The position numbers and the translations under genes were made by a program. Under the pieces are notes generated by a model. That model saw only the letters and a program-made list of their open reading frames with translations. It was not told where the DNA came from and made no database searches. Below, in pieces: positions 21,170 through 30,920 of a DNA stretch of 64,000 nucleotides (positions are counted from its first letter, which is position 1; every line of letters begins with the position of its first letter). Source of the DNA: Acanthosepion lycidas (lineage: Eukaryota > Mollusca > Cephalopoda > Sepiida > Sepiidae); assembly GCA_963932145.1 (NCBI GenBank), contig OZ010593.1:29857396-29921395 (forward strand), in the 5' to 3' direction.

Positions 21170-21770
21170 TTAAAAAAAAAATGAATTTCTCAAGTCCAGG
21201 AGTTGTTGAAACCCCCTACAATACTCTTCCCGTATTGTAGGGGGTTTCCGTCCTTGCCTTTTGTTTGAGGTAGTGTGGAATGTCAGCATCTTGATTATGT
21301 CATTATTCCCTTTTTCGAGTTACATGTGCTGCAGATTTTAGTTGTTGTTGCTGCTGCTGAAAGTACTCAAGTGATGTGGTTTCTGTTATTTGGCACAGTT
21401 CTTTTTTTGTGTGTGTGTAGCGCCAGTTCACGAGGTTCAAAGAAGGAGGGATCTCGTTAAGACCTACAGGCTTCATTGCATTTTTAAACTATTCATCTGA
21501 GAAAGTTGTTGTATACAGTCGTTAGTTTAGATATTTCTGAATGAATTTGGTGCCATGTTGGATCTATATGAAAATATCGATATTACGAGACGATTTACGA
21601 ATGTAGCAGGAGATTCTAGGTTAATGTTTTGGTTTCGTAGCAACTTGCGGTGTTGGGCGAAACTACTCCTAGCACAGCCTAATCGATGTCCTATTTCCAT
21701 ATCACCTATAGTAAATGTTGTTGTAACTGATCCCTACACTGTAGATATTTTTTAAATTTTAGCATTTACT
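21170..21770 (+). repeat. Repeat D, copy 1 (~600 bp, unclassified)
   Basis: Shares an ordered series of blocks with 44215-44760: TTTCTCAAGTCCA, TTTAGTTGTTGTTGCTG, AAGTGATGTGGT.TCTGTTA, GTAGCGCCAGT, TTGTATAC, TTTCTGAA, TGGCACCATG-like, GTAGCAA, GGGCGAAACTAC. It also contains a strong hairpin, GAAACCCCCTACAATA with its inverse, at about 21209-21248. No protein is recognisable. On present evidence it is an old dispersed repeat of unknown class. Confidence 0.65.
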
Positions 21771-21839
21771 AATTCCACATTCTGAATTTTTATGAGGGAT
21801 TCAGGGTTCACGCCACCATTGCTTTCAGGCATTAGGCAT

Positions 21840-22140
21840 TTACGTATTAAATAATCCAATGGGTTGATATGCCTTGAAACAAATCAAACCTTTGTAAACC
21901 ATGGATCTGAGAAAGGATTGTATACAGCTAACAGTTTAGCTATTTCTAAACGGGCTTGGCTCCATGTATGGCACATACATGAAAGTCACGATCTGACGAA
22001 AAGCATGGCAGAATTTTCAGGTTAAAGTTTGGGTTTTATAGCAACTTGTAGTGTTGGGCGAAACTACTACTAGCATAGCCTATTAAATATACAATTTCCT
22101 CATCTCCTATACTGATTTTGTTATAACTAATTCAAACACC
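21840..22140 (+). repeat. Repeat D, copy 2 (3' half)
   Basis: Repeats the second half of copy 1 in the same orientation. The shared blocks are GATCTGAGAAAG, TTGTATACAG, AGTTTAG.TATTTCT, TAGCAACTTG.(C/A)GTG, TTGGGCGAAACTACT and AGCCTA. Copies 1 and 2 lie about 350 bp apart, so this may be a partial tandem duplication. Confidence 0.65.
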
Positions 22141-22182
22141 ATATATGCTTTTAAAAAAAGCCAACGACAGCACTGTAGGATA

Positions 22183-22230
<48 letters not shown>
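22183..22230. repeat. (GT)n microsatellite
   Basis: About 23 uninterrupted GT units. Confidence 0.95.
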
Positions 22231-22860
22231 GCACAGTAAATATCCCTGTGTACATAAAGATGTTTACATATCACATGGATTAAAAGTCTTATTTTTTGTT
22301 GTAAGTATCATAATAACAATTCCAGCTACTTTGACCGAGACAGTGATGGAAATGCCATAATTTTGGGGGAAAATTTCTAGTGCTTTTAAACAAGAACCAA
22401 AAGTGCAGACTCCAGCACAAGTTACACCCCCTCTATTCTAACAACGGATGATAAGACATTGGACGACCATATAACAAGGAATTTTACCATCTCTAAAAAT
22501 AGATGTATATTCTGAAACTCCATGTCACGAAGTCATATTTCGGCCAACCAATCAGAAACCGTCCCGAACACAGTACAAAGATCCAGTTTTTTTGAGCGAG
22601 TCACAAGCAAGAATTGCTGCAAAAAAGGTCACTAATCGTGAGCCAATGAGAAGAAATGTGGTACTTTCGAAGAGGATTTCTAGTTATGTATAGTAAGAGA
22701 TGGAAAATCAACAAAAATCAGAATAGGTAAATTAATTTTGTGTATTCTCCGATGCTTCTATCATCGTAACATAGCGAGACGACGACACATGCGCGATCCA
22801 CTAACGACCTTAGACGTCCACACAGTCCTAATTGAAATCAAAACATAAATTCTTTTAAGA
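22231..22860. other. No gene seen
   Basis: No recognisable coding, RNA or transposon terminus. Confidence 0.5.
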
Positions 22861-22861
22861 A

Positions 22862-23205
22862 ATTTCTATGTTTATACATTCTTTTTATAGATACAAATAT
22901 TTAAGTAAATGCTCTGTTTATAATAAACAGTATTAAACAACATTTACCGGCCTGAATGTTCGAGAAATTTTCACAGAAAATATTCGTCCTCCGACAGGAT
23001 TCGAACCTGTATCCTATACAAAACCATCATTTAGCTTGATGTGCCTTTACCGATTTGGCGACAGAGGCACGTTCGGTTACCTGTTTAATACTGTTTGTTA
23101 TAAACAGAGCATTTACTCAAATATTTGTATTTATAAAAAGAATGTATAAACATAAAAATGTCTTAAAATAATTGTCGGACTTTGTCCATTTCATAATGTA
23201 TGACG
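22862..23205. mobile_element. SINE-A head-to-head pair
   Basis: The minus-strand copy (22862-23072) contains a tRNA-like head with B box AGGATTCGAACCTG and A-box region CCGATTTGGCGACAGAGGCA. It is followed at once by a plus-strand SINE-A 3' part (about 23085-23205) ending GTCGGACTTTGTCCATTTC. The body arms (ATTCTTTTTATAGATACAAA and its inverse) make a ~100-bp stem. As a tRNA the head lacks a proper anticodon arm, so it is not counted as a tRNA gene. Confidence 0.85.
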
Positions 23206-23299
23206 TCATTTGTTTACATTTGATACGCCATGAGCAGATATGAATGTACGTGAGAGATTCATGGAAGATTGAAGTTTAAATACAGTAAATTCGACTTTG

Positions 23300-23567
23300 T
23301 TAACCGAACGCTCCTCTGTGGCCAAATCGGCAAAGGCACGTCAAGCTAAATGACGGTTCCGTATAGGATACAGGTTCGAATCCTGTCGGAGGGCGAATAT
23401 TTTCTGTGAAAATTTCTCTGACATTCAGGCCGGTAAATGTTGTTTAATACTCTTTATTATAAACAGAGCATTTACTTAAATATTTGTATCTATAAAAAGA
23501 ATGTATAAACATAAAAATGTCTTAAAATAATTGTCGGACTTTGTCCATTTCATAATGTGTGACATAA
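23300..23567 (+). mobile_element. SINE-A, full-length copy
   Basis: The best single copy. The tRNA-derived head (about 23312-23396) has A box TGGCCAAATCGGCAAAGGCA and B box AGGTTCGAATCCTG. The body CATTCAGGCCGGTAAATGTT, a short self-complementary TTATTATAAACAG, and the tail ATTGTCGGACTTTGTCCATT follow. The A and B boxes are well matched to RNA polymerase III consensus. There is no poly(A) tail; the end is a short AT stretch. Confidence 0.85.
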
Positions 23568-23705
23568 ATTCTTTCACCACATTTTCAGGTAGGTGGTTGC
23601 TACATTTGAAGGCATATATACCTTCCTTCACCCACATTCTTACGCAGACGGCGACTACATTTGAATACATTCATACATATATTTACATTCTCTCTGAATC
23701 ATTTC

Positions 23706-23747
<42 letters not shown>

Positions 23748-23930
23748 TGCACCAGGACTTTTACGTTTGAGCTCTTGAGCCTATGACATTCATTTTATCT
23801 TTTTACATATGTATATTGAGTTCTATGAAATTTTATTTTGTAGATATTAACACTGAATTTTCTTTTCAATTTTTAATACATAAAACCATAATAGATATAT
23901 CGTGGGAACGGACATTGTCATAAAATAATC
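23568..23930. other. No gene seen; contains (CT)n
   Basis: A (CT)n tract lies at about 23707-23745. Nothing else recognisable. Confidence 0.55.
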
Positions 23931-24095
23931 TCCCACAGTCCTCATAAGATCATCATATATAAAGTAACATCCCACAGCCGACATAAGAACATTTCTATAT
24001 AAAATAACCTCCCACGGCCCTCATAAGACCATTCATATATAAAATAACGACTCACGACCCCCATAAGATTATCCATATAAAATTATGTAACACTG
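23931..24095. repeat. 40-bp minisatellite, four copies
   Basis: Units begin near CCCACAG/CCCACAG/CCCACGG/CTCACGA at 23932, 23971, 24011 and 24051. Each continues CCTCATAAGA, an ATCAT/CATTCAT block and ATATAAAATAAC. The spacing is 39-40 bp. Confidence 0.85.
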
Positions 24096-24874
24096 AACTC
24101 CAAACCATCAGTTTTCAGACTAAAACTTAATCCCGAAATTAAAAAAGGAGACAAGTGACAGAATAATTAAGGACCAAAAACATACCGATACAGATTTTAA
24201 CTAAGGTTAAACTCAAGGATTAATCACTGCGATTTTAGGGAAAAAAACGAAACAACATTATCACAAAGACACATACCAGGGTGGGGGCAGTGGGAATGCC
24301 CCCAGGTGGGAAATTTAGGGTTTGTGGGGGTGGATCTTTTACTTTTTCTTGGTTTTCATTTAGAGAATTTGGAGCCCATAATGAGTGTCAAAAAGGACGT
24401 TATGTTGAACCTTATATTCAATATGGGTTCACCCTGAACTTTTATTGAAATTTTATTTGTTGAATTCCAATACCCTAGCATTCTATTGAACTTTTTTTTA
24501 TTGAAGTATGTTTCAGTTTATTTATTTAATATTTTTTATGAATTAAAACAAATACTGTATATATATTCAAATTGAAAAAAAAAATCAACATTTTCTATTG
24601 CTATTAAATCTGTAAAACTCCTCGATAAAAATAATCCATGTAAAAGATGGATTCCAAATAATATATGCATATTATTTGGAATGCACCTTTTGAGTAGAAC
24701 AATCTTGAAAAGAGAGAAATGACATTCCGACTTATGGTGAAAAGGGTGCGTTGAAGCAAAAAGGTTGCGAAGAACGACACTAAATTAAACGACATTTAAT
24801 GCTAAATAGGAACATTTTCGTCACTTCCTTGGACAAAGGCAGTGGAATTGTTATGATGAATAAAAATGGTCACT

Positions 24875-24880
<6 letters not shown>
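24096..24880. other. No gene seen
   Basis: AT-rich; GTGGGGGCAGTGGGAATGCC near 24280 is unusually G-rich but has no partner. A short hairpin around TCCAAATAATATATGCATAT lies at about 24651-24680. Confidence 0.5.
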
Positions 24881-24892
<12 letters not shown>

Positions 24893-24907
<15 letters not shown>

Positions 24908-25316
24908 TACGAAATGGACAAAGTCCGACAATTTATTTATTAAAGACATTTTTATGTTTAACGTTCTTTTTATAGATACAAGTATTTAAGTAAATGTTCT
25001 GTTTATAATAAACAGTATAAAAATAACATTTACCGGCCTGAATGTCCGAGAAATTTTCATAGAAAATATTCGTCCTCCGACAAGATTCAAACCTGTATCC
25101 TATACGGAACCATCATTTACGCTAACGGTAAGGCACGTCAGCGTAAATGACGGTTCCGTATAGGATGCAGGCTCGAATCCTGTCAAAGAACGAATATTTT
25201 CTATGAAAATTTCTCGGACATTCAGGCCGGTAAATGTTATTTAATACTGTTTATTATAAACAGAACATTTACTTAAATACTTGTATCTATAAAAAGAACG
25301 TTAAACATAAAAATGT

Positions 25317-25320
<4 letters not shown>
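24893..25320. mobile_element. SINE-A head-to-head pair, long palindrome
   Basis: Minus-strand SINE-A (24905-25125) and plus-strand SINE-A (25126-25320) meet at their tRNA-like heads, around TTTACGCTAACGGTAAGGCA. The two arms match over about 190 bp with only a few differences, such as GGATACAG versus GGATGCAG. (TA)n tracts flank both sides. Such a palindrome would be transcribed as a long hairpin. Confidence 0.9.

Positions 25321-25381
<61 letters not shown>
25319..25381. repeat. (TA)n microsatellite
   Basis: About 31 TA units starting exactly where the SINE-A sequence stops. Confidence 0.95.
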
Positions 25382-25392
<11 letters not shown>

Positions 25393-26205
25393 TACGTGTA
25401 TGTGTGTGTTTGAAATCTATGAAAATATTTCCCCATCTAAATAAATCATCATCTTAGTTTCTAACTTGAATTTAAAGAAGTGTCCTTTATCTTTTTCGTA
25501 TTAAATTTAGTAATAAAGTTTTGCATCTTTTCAGAACAGTTTTATTAACCTAAAGCGTTTCCCTATGATTTGTTCTCATCCATTCATGATTTCCATTGTG
25601 TAGAGTTTTCCCGCCTCTCAGAAGAATGGTTGTTTCCATAACAACGTTATTCAGGTATTTCAAACCTCTCAGCCATAAGATGATTCTTTATAGTATATGA
25701 AGGTTTTTGACTGTTATTTTTTTTTTTAAATTCAGTCACTTATTGTGTGAGCTTAGCCTTTTTTCAGATCCCTTATTTACAAAGAGATGATAAAGAAAAA
25801 TATAAATGAAAATAATAGAAATAAAAATACTATTTTTGCTTGTCTCTCAGATGAAATTATATATACCTACATGTACCAGACATCAGTCTTCCTATCCGGT
25901 AAGCGTTAGTATTTTGATCGCTTTTTATCAGAACCATCAAACCCTTCCCCAATTATGTGAGATTAGCATAACAATCTACCTAAAAGCAGTTCACCCCTCC
26001 CCACATTAAGCTTAGTAAATATCGAGAAGCCGCCTGTTTTCAAAAACATTCCTTTCTATAGACAATTTAATTTGAGAAAATCTATTAAAAAATAACCCTG
26101 TCATGGAGTTCTTCTGTGTAAACTATCCAAGTATATTCTTCGTTCATGTCCAACGTGGTCAAAACCAAGAAAACACTACAAATCTTGGAATCATTATCTA
26201 ACAAT
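25382..26205. other. No gene seen
   Basis: AT-rich DNA. A 67-residue plus-strand frame at 25806-26009 has no recognisable motif. Confidence 0.5.
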
Positions 26206-26207
26206 TA

Positions 26208-26378
26208 CAGTTTAACCCGGATATAAGAGAGTTGTCGGGACCGGTGAAGAAGTCTCTTATATCCGAGTTTCTCTTATATCCGGGTTTTGTCTAATTTATA
26301 TACATTTAACACGGGCTCTAATTTGGGACCAGAGAAAATCTCTCTTATATCCGGGTCTCTTATATCCGGGTTACACTG
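26208..26378. mobile_element. Pogo/Tigger-like MITE (171 bp)
   Basis: Termini CAGTTTAACCCGGATATAAG and the inverse of CAGTGTAACCCGGATATAAG, flanked by TA on both sides. An internal repeat of the CCCGGATATAAGAGA motif occurs on both arms. CAGTG-type ends with a TA target duplication fit the pogo/Tigger group of Tc1/mariner elements. A second copy lies at 57299-57468 in the opposite orientation. Confidence 0.8.
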
Positions 26379-26379
26379 T

Positions 26380-27337
26380 ATTATAAGTGTTGTCTTCAAG
26401 AATTATCCCTTTAATTAACACATGAAGACATGCACAAGACCGAAAAGGAAATGTCGAAAGGCTGCTTGACACTGTCTATCCATTTCATCGCTAATCCGAC
26501 TCACGACTTTTTCGCTGTAACAATTGGAGCAATCACTACAAGATCCCATCATTCTCCATCTAATCCCAATATGTACCATAATATTACATTTTCACATCAT
26601 ACCTAATAAAACCTCCATATTAATTAAAAAATCTCTGAATATATACAAATATTTTTTTACAAAATCCAGAAAAATTTACACACGAAATTAAGTGGGAGGG
26701 AGTAAACCAAATAATAAAAAATAAAACAAAACATTCAAACGAAAATAAAATTATGTTATTATGGACTCGTCCAACCCATAAAAATAAGAGTGACCGCTGT
26801 ATTCCGCTGATAAATAGAATCAAGAAGCTCACTCGCTAATGAAGGGAGAGTGATGAAAATCAATTTGGGAGTGGGGAGTATAAAACGCTAGTTCAATCAA
26901 GATAAAAAGCGAGGATAACAAACTGGGGAGATCTTGACAAGGACTATAACAAAAGTGAAAAGTCGGGAACGACAGTCACTCACGTTAACTAGAACAAAAG
27001 AGACTAGATTAACCAGAAATGGGATGCGATAGGAATCCACCCCTTTGTGACTTAACGGGACTACACAAAAAGGAAATTAAGATTTGACCGTTTCACACGA
27101 ACCAGACTCGCAATACTCATCACCTTTTGCTGAAACTGCCAAAACCAATCGCTTTCTATCAGTTCTAATCTTCATCCTGAGCTGATGAATATAACGTAGA
27201 AGTGTTTCCTCTTGTAGCGACTGACGACTGATTTGTTTGTCGTCATTTGACTTTATTTGAAAATAGGCTAAGTCCATTCTGCATATTTCGATACAATCAC
27301 ATTTGTGCATGTTTGAAGATCAAAAGAATAACAATTG
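26380..27337. other. No gene seen
   Basis: A 77-residue minus-strand frame at 27077-27310 has no known motif and no splice context that I can judge. Nothing else recognised. Confidence 0.45.
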
Positions 27338-27339
27338 TA

Positions 27340-27440
27340 TTAAGTTGGTGCAAAAATAATGACGTAATAATGCCGTTTTTTGACGTTAAAATTACGTCAA
27401 AAAACGACATTATTACGTCATTATTTTTGCAACAACCTAA
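27340..27440. mobile_element. Mariner-type palindromic MITE (101 bp)
   Basis: TTAAGTTGGTGCAAAAATAA at the left end and its inverse at the right end, with TA at 27338-27339 and 27441-27442. The arms include GACGTAATAATG and CGTTTTTTGACGT. Same subtype as 33234-33318 and 60458-60534. Confidence 0.9.
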
Positions 27441-27509
27441 TAATATCAAAGAATTTCTATAGATCACCTTTTATATACTTTTATTGCATATACAATTATA
27501 TACAAAATT

Positions 27510-27570
<61 letters not shown>
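27510..27570. repeat. (CA)n-(TA)n microsatellite
   Basis: CA tract at about 27510-27528, then TA to 27570. The hAT-like element inserted at its right edge. Confidence 0.9.
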
Positions 27571-27574
<4 letters not shown>

Positions 27575-27576
27575 TG

Positions 27577-28802
27577 TAGGTACTTCCACTTTTCGCGGGA
27601 AAAAAGCATAGCATAATGAAAAAGGCCACAAACTTAATAAAAATTAAGTATTATTGTCAAAATGTTTGTCATTATTAAGATGAAATGCCTAAGTATTTTT
27701 TAATTATTTTTGACATTTTTTAATCCTTTCTAAAACATTCGAAATTTTAGTTAAAATCTTGTTTTGTTTACGTCATCTAGGGGGCATAATAATAACATTG
27801 ACTTTTATGCGCATTTTTCCGTTGAAATCACATTGATTTGGAAATTCTTGTAAAAATCAAATAATTGTCCGATTTTAATGAAATTTTCAGGACTTATTCA
27901 CAAATGAATTAAATTATTTATGATTTTTTTTTAGAAAATTTTGGTAAAACATATTTTTTTTACATATGTCACCCCCCCCCCACTTACGTAATTTCATGAA
28001 ATTTCGCCAAAAAGCATAAATTATTTCTGAAGAAATAACATTTTTTCGATGAATAATGAATTTTAACAAGAATGTTTTCATTTTTCTAAAATTGTAATTA
28101 TAATAATTTATAATAGTTTAAAATCGTGTAAAATTCTGTCTTGGGCTATTTTCTGTATGTGATATAGTAATTTAGTGAAAGCGAAACTTAAGAATCCAAA
28201 ATTGAAAAGATTAATAAACGTAGTTACACTTTTATATTTTTAAAATAATTTTTTATTTCTTATTTCTTTACTTAATTTGTTCCCGATTTTCATCTATGAA
28301 AGTCTAAACGTGATATTATTATGAAACCGTCACTTGATCTAAGAGTTTTGTCTCTTTATAGAGAAATTAATTTAAGAAAATAAGCAAGACCGATGATTAA
28401 ATAAATGTTTTTTTATGCGATAAGTAAGTAATATTTATTTCAAATCGGATTAATTTAACTTTAAATTTTCTAATTTTACTCAAATCACGTGTCAAAAATA
28501 TATATATTTTTTGGAAGAATTTTAAAATCGATAAATTTTGTTTTGTTTACAAATTTCTTAAAATTAAGAAAATGGCCGCTTTCAAGAAAATTTTAAGAAA
28601 TCAAAATTAAATTTGACATTCCAATCTATATAATTTCTATATGAAATACACCGGAATATTTTACTTACTGGAAATAATAAATTTAATCATTTAGATTTCA
28701 TTTAAAGTTAAAATGAAATCTTCAAGAATGCTTTTTCATTTTTAAAAATTCCTTTTAAACTTTAGGTATCGAAAATTTATGCCGAAATAGTGGAATTACC
28801 TA
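27577..28802. mobile_element. hAT-like non-autonomous DNA transposon (1226 bp)
   Basis: The ends are imperfect inverted repeats: TAGGTACTTCCACTTTTCG on the left, and TAGGTAATTCCACTATTTCG read inward from the right. They are flanked by a perfect 8-bp target duplication, TATTAGTG, at 27569-27576 and 28803-28810. An 8-bp duplication with TAGG-type ends fits the hAT superfamily. No transposase frame is visible in the AT-rich interior, so the copy is non-autonomous. A diverged second copy lies at 46883-47993. The perfect duplication suggests the insertion itself is not very old. Confidence 0.8.
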
Positions 28803-28810
28803 TATTAGTG

Positions 28811-29059
28811 AATATACATAACATACCAACGTCAACAGCACGAATCGCAGTTTCATGCAGTTGCTGAAATCTTCAGGTGCAAATATAATCTGACCGTTAA
28901 TTTGCGTTCTTGTGGTGATGATCTAAAATTTGGTGTTTAACTTCTTTATTTAATTGTTATTACCTAAGATATTATAATTAACTATTAATAATTGATATTT
29001 AAATTCATAAGTTCGAAAGGCGAAGAAATAAAAATTAAAGAAATTAAAAAAAAAATTAT
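28811..29059. other. No gene seen
   Basis: Short AT-rich spacer between the hAT-like element and a microsatellite block. Confidence 0.5.
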
Positions 29060-29061
29060 CC

Positions 29062-29062
29062 T

Positions 29063-29108
<46 letters not shown>

Positions 29109-29133
29109 TACACACACACACACACACAAACAG

Positions 29134-29204
<71 letters not shown>
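29062..29204. repeat. Compound (CA)n/(TA)n microsatellite
   Basis: CA, TA, CA and TA tracts in series. TCCTACACACACACAC occurs twice (29058 and 29107), showing a local duplication. The last TA tract runs into the SINE-A end. Confidence 0.95.
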
Positions 29205-29206
<2 letters not shown>

Positions 29207-29440
29207 GAAATGGACTGAGTCCGACAATTATTTTAATATATTTTTTTGTTTATACGCTATTTTTATTGATACAAATATTTAAGTAAATCCTCTGTTTATA
29301 AAAAAAACAGTATTAAGAAAATTTCCTGGGCTTTATGTCCGAGGAATCTCAAAGAAAATACTGTTTATTATAAACAGAGCATTTACTTAAATATATGTAT
29401 ATATAAAAATAACGTATAAACAAAAAATATATTAAAACCT
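29205..29440. mobile_element. SINE-A inverted pair, centre deleted
   Basis: Left part: minus-strand SINE-A tail and body (GAAATGGACTGAGTCCGACA ... TTTATGTCCGAGGAATCTC). Right part: plus-strand body (TACTGTTTATTATAAACAGA onward). The tRNA-like heads in the centre are missing. It is older than the 24.9 kb pair. Confidence 0.75.
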
Positions 29441-29449
29441 ACATACATA

Positions 29450-29529
29450 TTAGGTTGGTGCAAAAATAATGTCGTTTTCTCACATATGTTACTATGTGAG
29501 AAAACGACATTATTTTTGCACCAACCTAA
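29450..29529. mobile_element. Mariner-type palindromic MITE (80 bp)
   Basis: TTAGGTTGGTGCAAAAATAA and its inverse, TA on both flanks (29448-29449, 29530-29531), centre CTCACATATG/TATGTGAG. The arms are a perfect inverse of each other, suggesting a recent insertion. Confidence 0.95.
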
Positions 29530-29530
29530 T

Positions 29531-29537
<7 letters not shown>

Positions 29538-29594
<57 letters not shown>

Positions 29595-29711
29595 ATATAT
29601 ATACATATACATATACACATATACATATATACATATACATATATATACATACATATACAGATATATATATATATATACATATATACATATACATATACAT
29701 ACATATACATA

Positions 29712-29743
<32 letters not shown>

Positions 29744-29762
29744 CATATACATATATATATAC

Positions 29763-29820
<58 letters not shown>
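29538..29820. repeat. Long (TA)n/(CATA)n microsatellite (~280 bp)
   Basis: TA tracts alternate with irregular ACATATACATATAC stretches. Long frames exist on both strands only because TA/CA repeats lack stops in those frames; they are not genes. Confidence 0.95.
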
Positions 29821-29822
<2 letters not shown>

Positions 29823-30102
29823 GTATGTCGGGTTTTATGTGTCTTGGCTAAGCCATATAGTGTGGTATAGAGGGGTGGTACTCTATTAATCTGAACCAAT
29901 ATTAATTTTCGCTTTTTTTTTAATGTTTAACAGTTTTCTTATTGTTTTATTGAATCTATGTGTCTCAGTGCTTATAGTTTCTTCATTGGTTTTAGTGCAA
30001 AAATCGTCATTTGTTATCGTCATTTAGGAGGGATTCTAATTTTTCAATGTAGATGTTTGTGCTTATTATAACTACACCGCCTCCTTTGCTAAAGTTTTTT
30101 AG

Positions 30103-30111
<9 letters not shown>

Positions 30112-30161
<50 letters not shown>
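30112..30161. repeat. (TA)n microsatellite inside the Penelope fossil
   Basis: About 25 TA units within the Penelope sequence. Confidence 0.95.
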
Positions 30162-30163
<2 letters not shown>

Positions 30164-30894
30164 TGGGTAGTGTAGTTTCAATAGTATTAGTGAGGGTGGC
30201 TGCTAATATGCCATGTACGAAACTTTTTTTCAAATTCAGTGTGGCTGAAATTATGGTTCTTGTTTAGGGTAGTGATTGTGTCATCTTTCTTCAGATCAGT
30301 GGCGAATTTTAGAGCTAAACATAAAGCTTCCGTTTCAGTGACAGAGAGGCTGAATGTGGAAATATTGTGAATAAGATTCGGATTTCCACTCAAATTCCAT
30401 CAGTTAAAATTCCATCAGTTGTTTGTACAATAGGTTGTGGAGTTTGAGTTTTAATAAAGCTTGTTGTTTGTGCGCGATATTGTTCGTCAGAAGATTTCGG
30501 CTTCAGAATTGGAAAAGAAGTTTTTAACGCGTAACGTTTTTCCAATTGATGTGCCATGATTATTGGTGAGCCTTTCTTAGTATTTGAGATTCTCTGCGCA
30601 TAGTAGTCGTGGATGTGTTTGAGGAAAATATCATTAGTACTATGTAGCACTCTAAAAGTACTGCTTGGAACGATCTTTTCGGCAATGGGTTAGGGTTAGT
30701 AGGAAATTCCTTCTATTTTGAAGGGAGTAACCAGATAGAAGTTTTTGTAGGTGGAAATATAATGTTGTTTCTATCTCTTTGATGTAGTTTCCATATTAAG
30801 ACAAAATGAGTTGAAGATCAAATGTAGATCAGATGTGGAAATAAAAATAAAATAAAGAAAGAATAAAGTGGGAAACACATCTCAATCTAACATA

Positions 30895-30920
30895 TTTCAC
30901 CTTTATTAAGGCTTCGTCAG
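30895..30920 (-). ncRNA. Hammerhead-ribozyme-like core at Penelope 5' end
   Basis: On the minus strand: CTGACGA, then AGCCTT, loop AATA, AAGGT, then GAAA. The order CUGANGA / stem II / GAAA is the conserved core of hammerhead ribozymes, and hammerheads are known from termini of Penelope-like elements. A 5-bp stem II (one G-U pair) can form. I cannot find a clear stem III or cleavage site by eye, so activity is not claimed. Confidence 0.45.

Noticed and set aside
23312-23396. tRNA gene
   Set aside because: A and B boxes are good, but the anticodon and acceptor arms do not fold properly and the sequence continues into a repeated SINE body.
29469-29899. Long reading frames of 105-133 residues rich in Ile-Tyr on both strands
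   Set aside because: They are translations of (TA)n/(CATA)n repeats, which have no stops in those frames. Only the YGLAKTHK end of the minus-strand frame is real, as part of the Penelope fossil.
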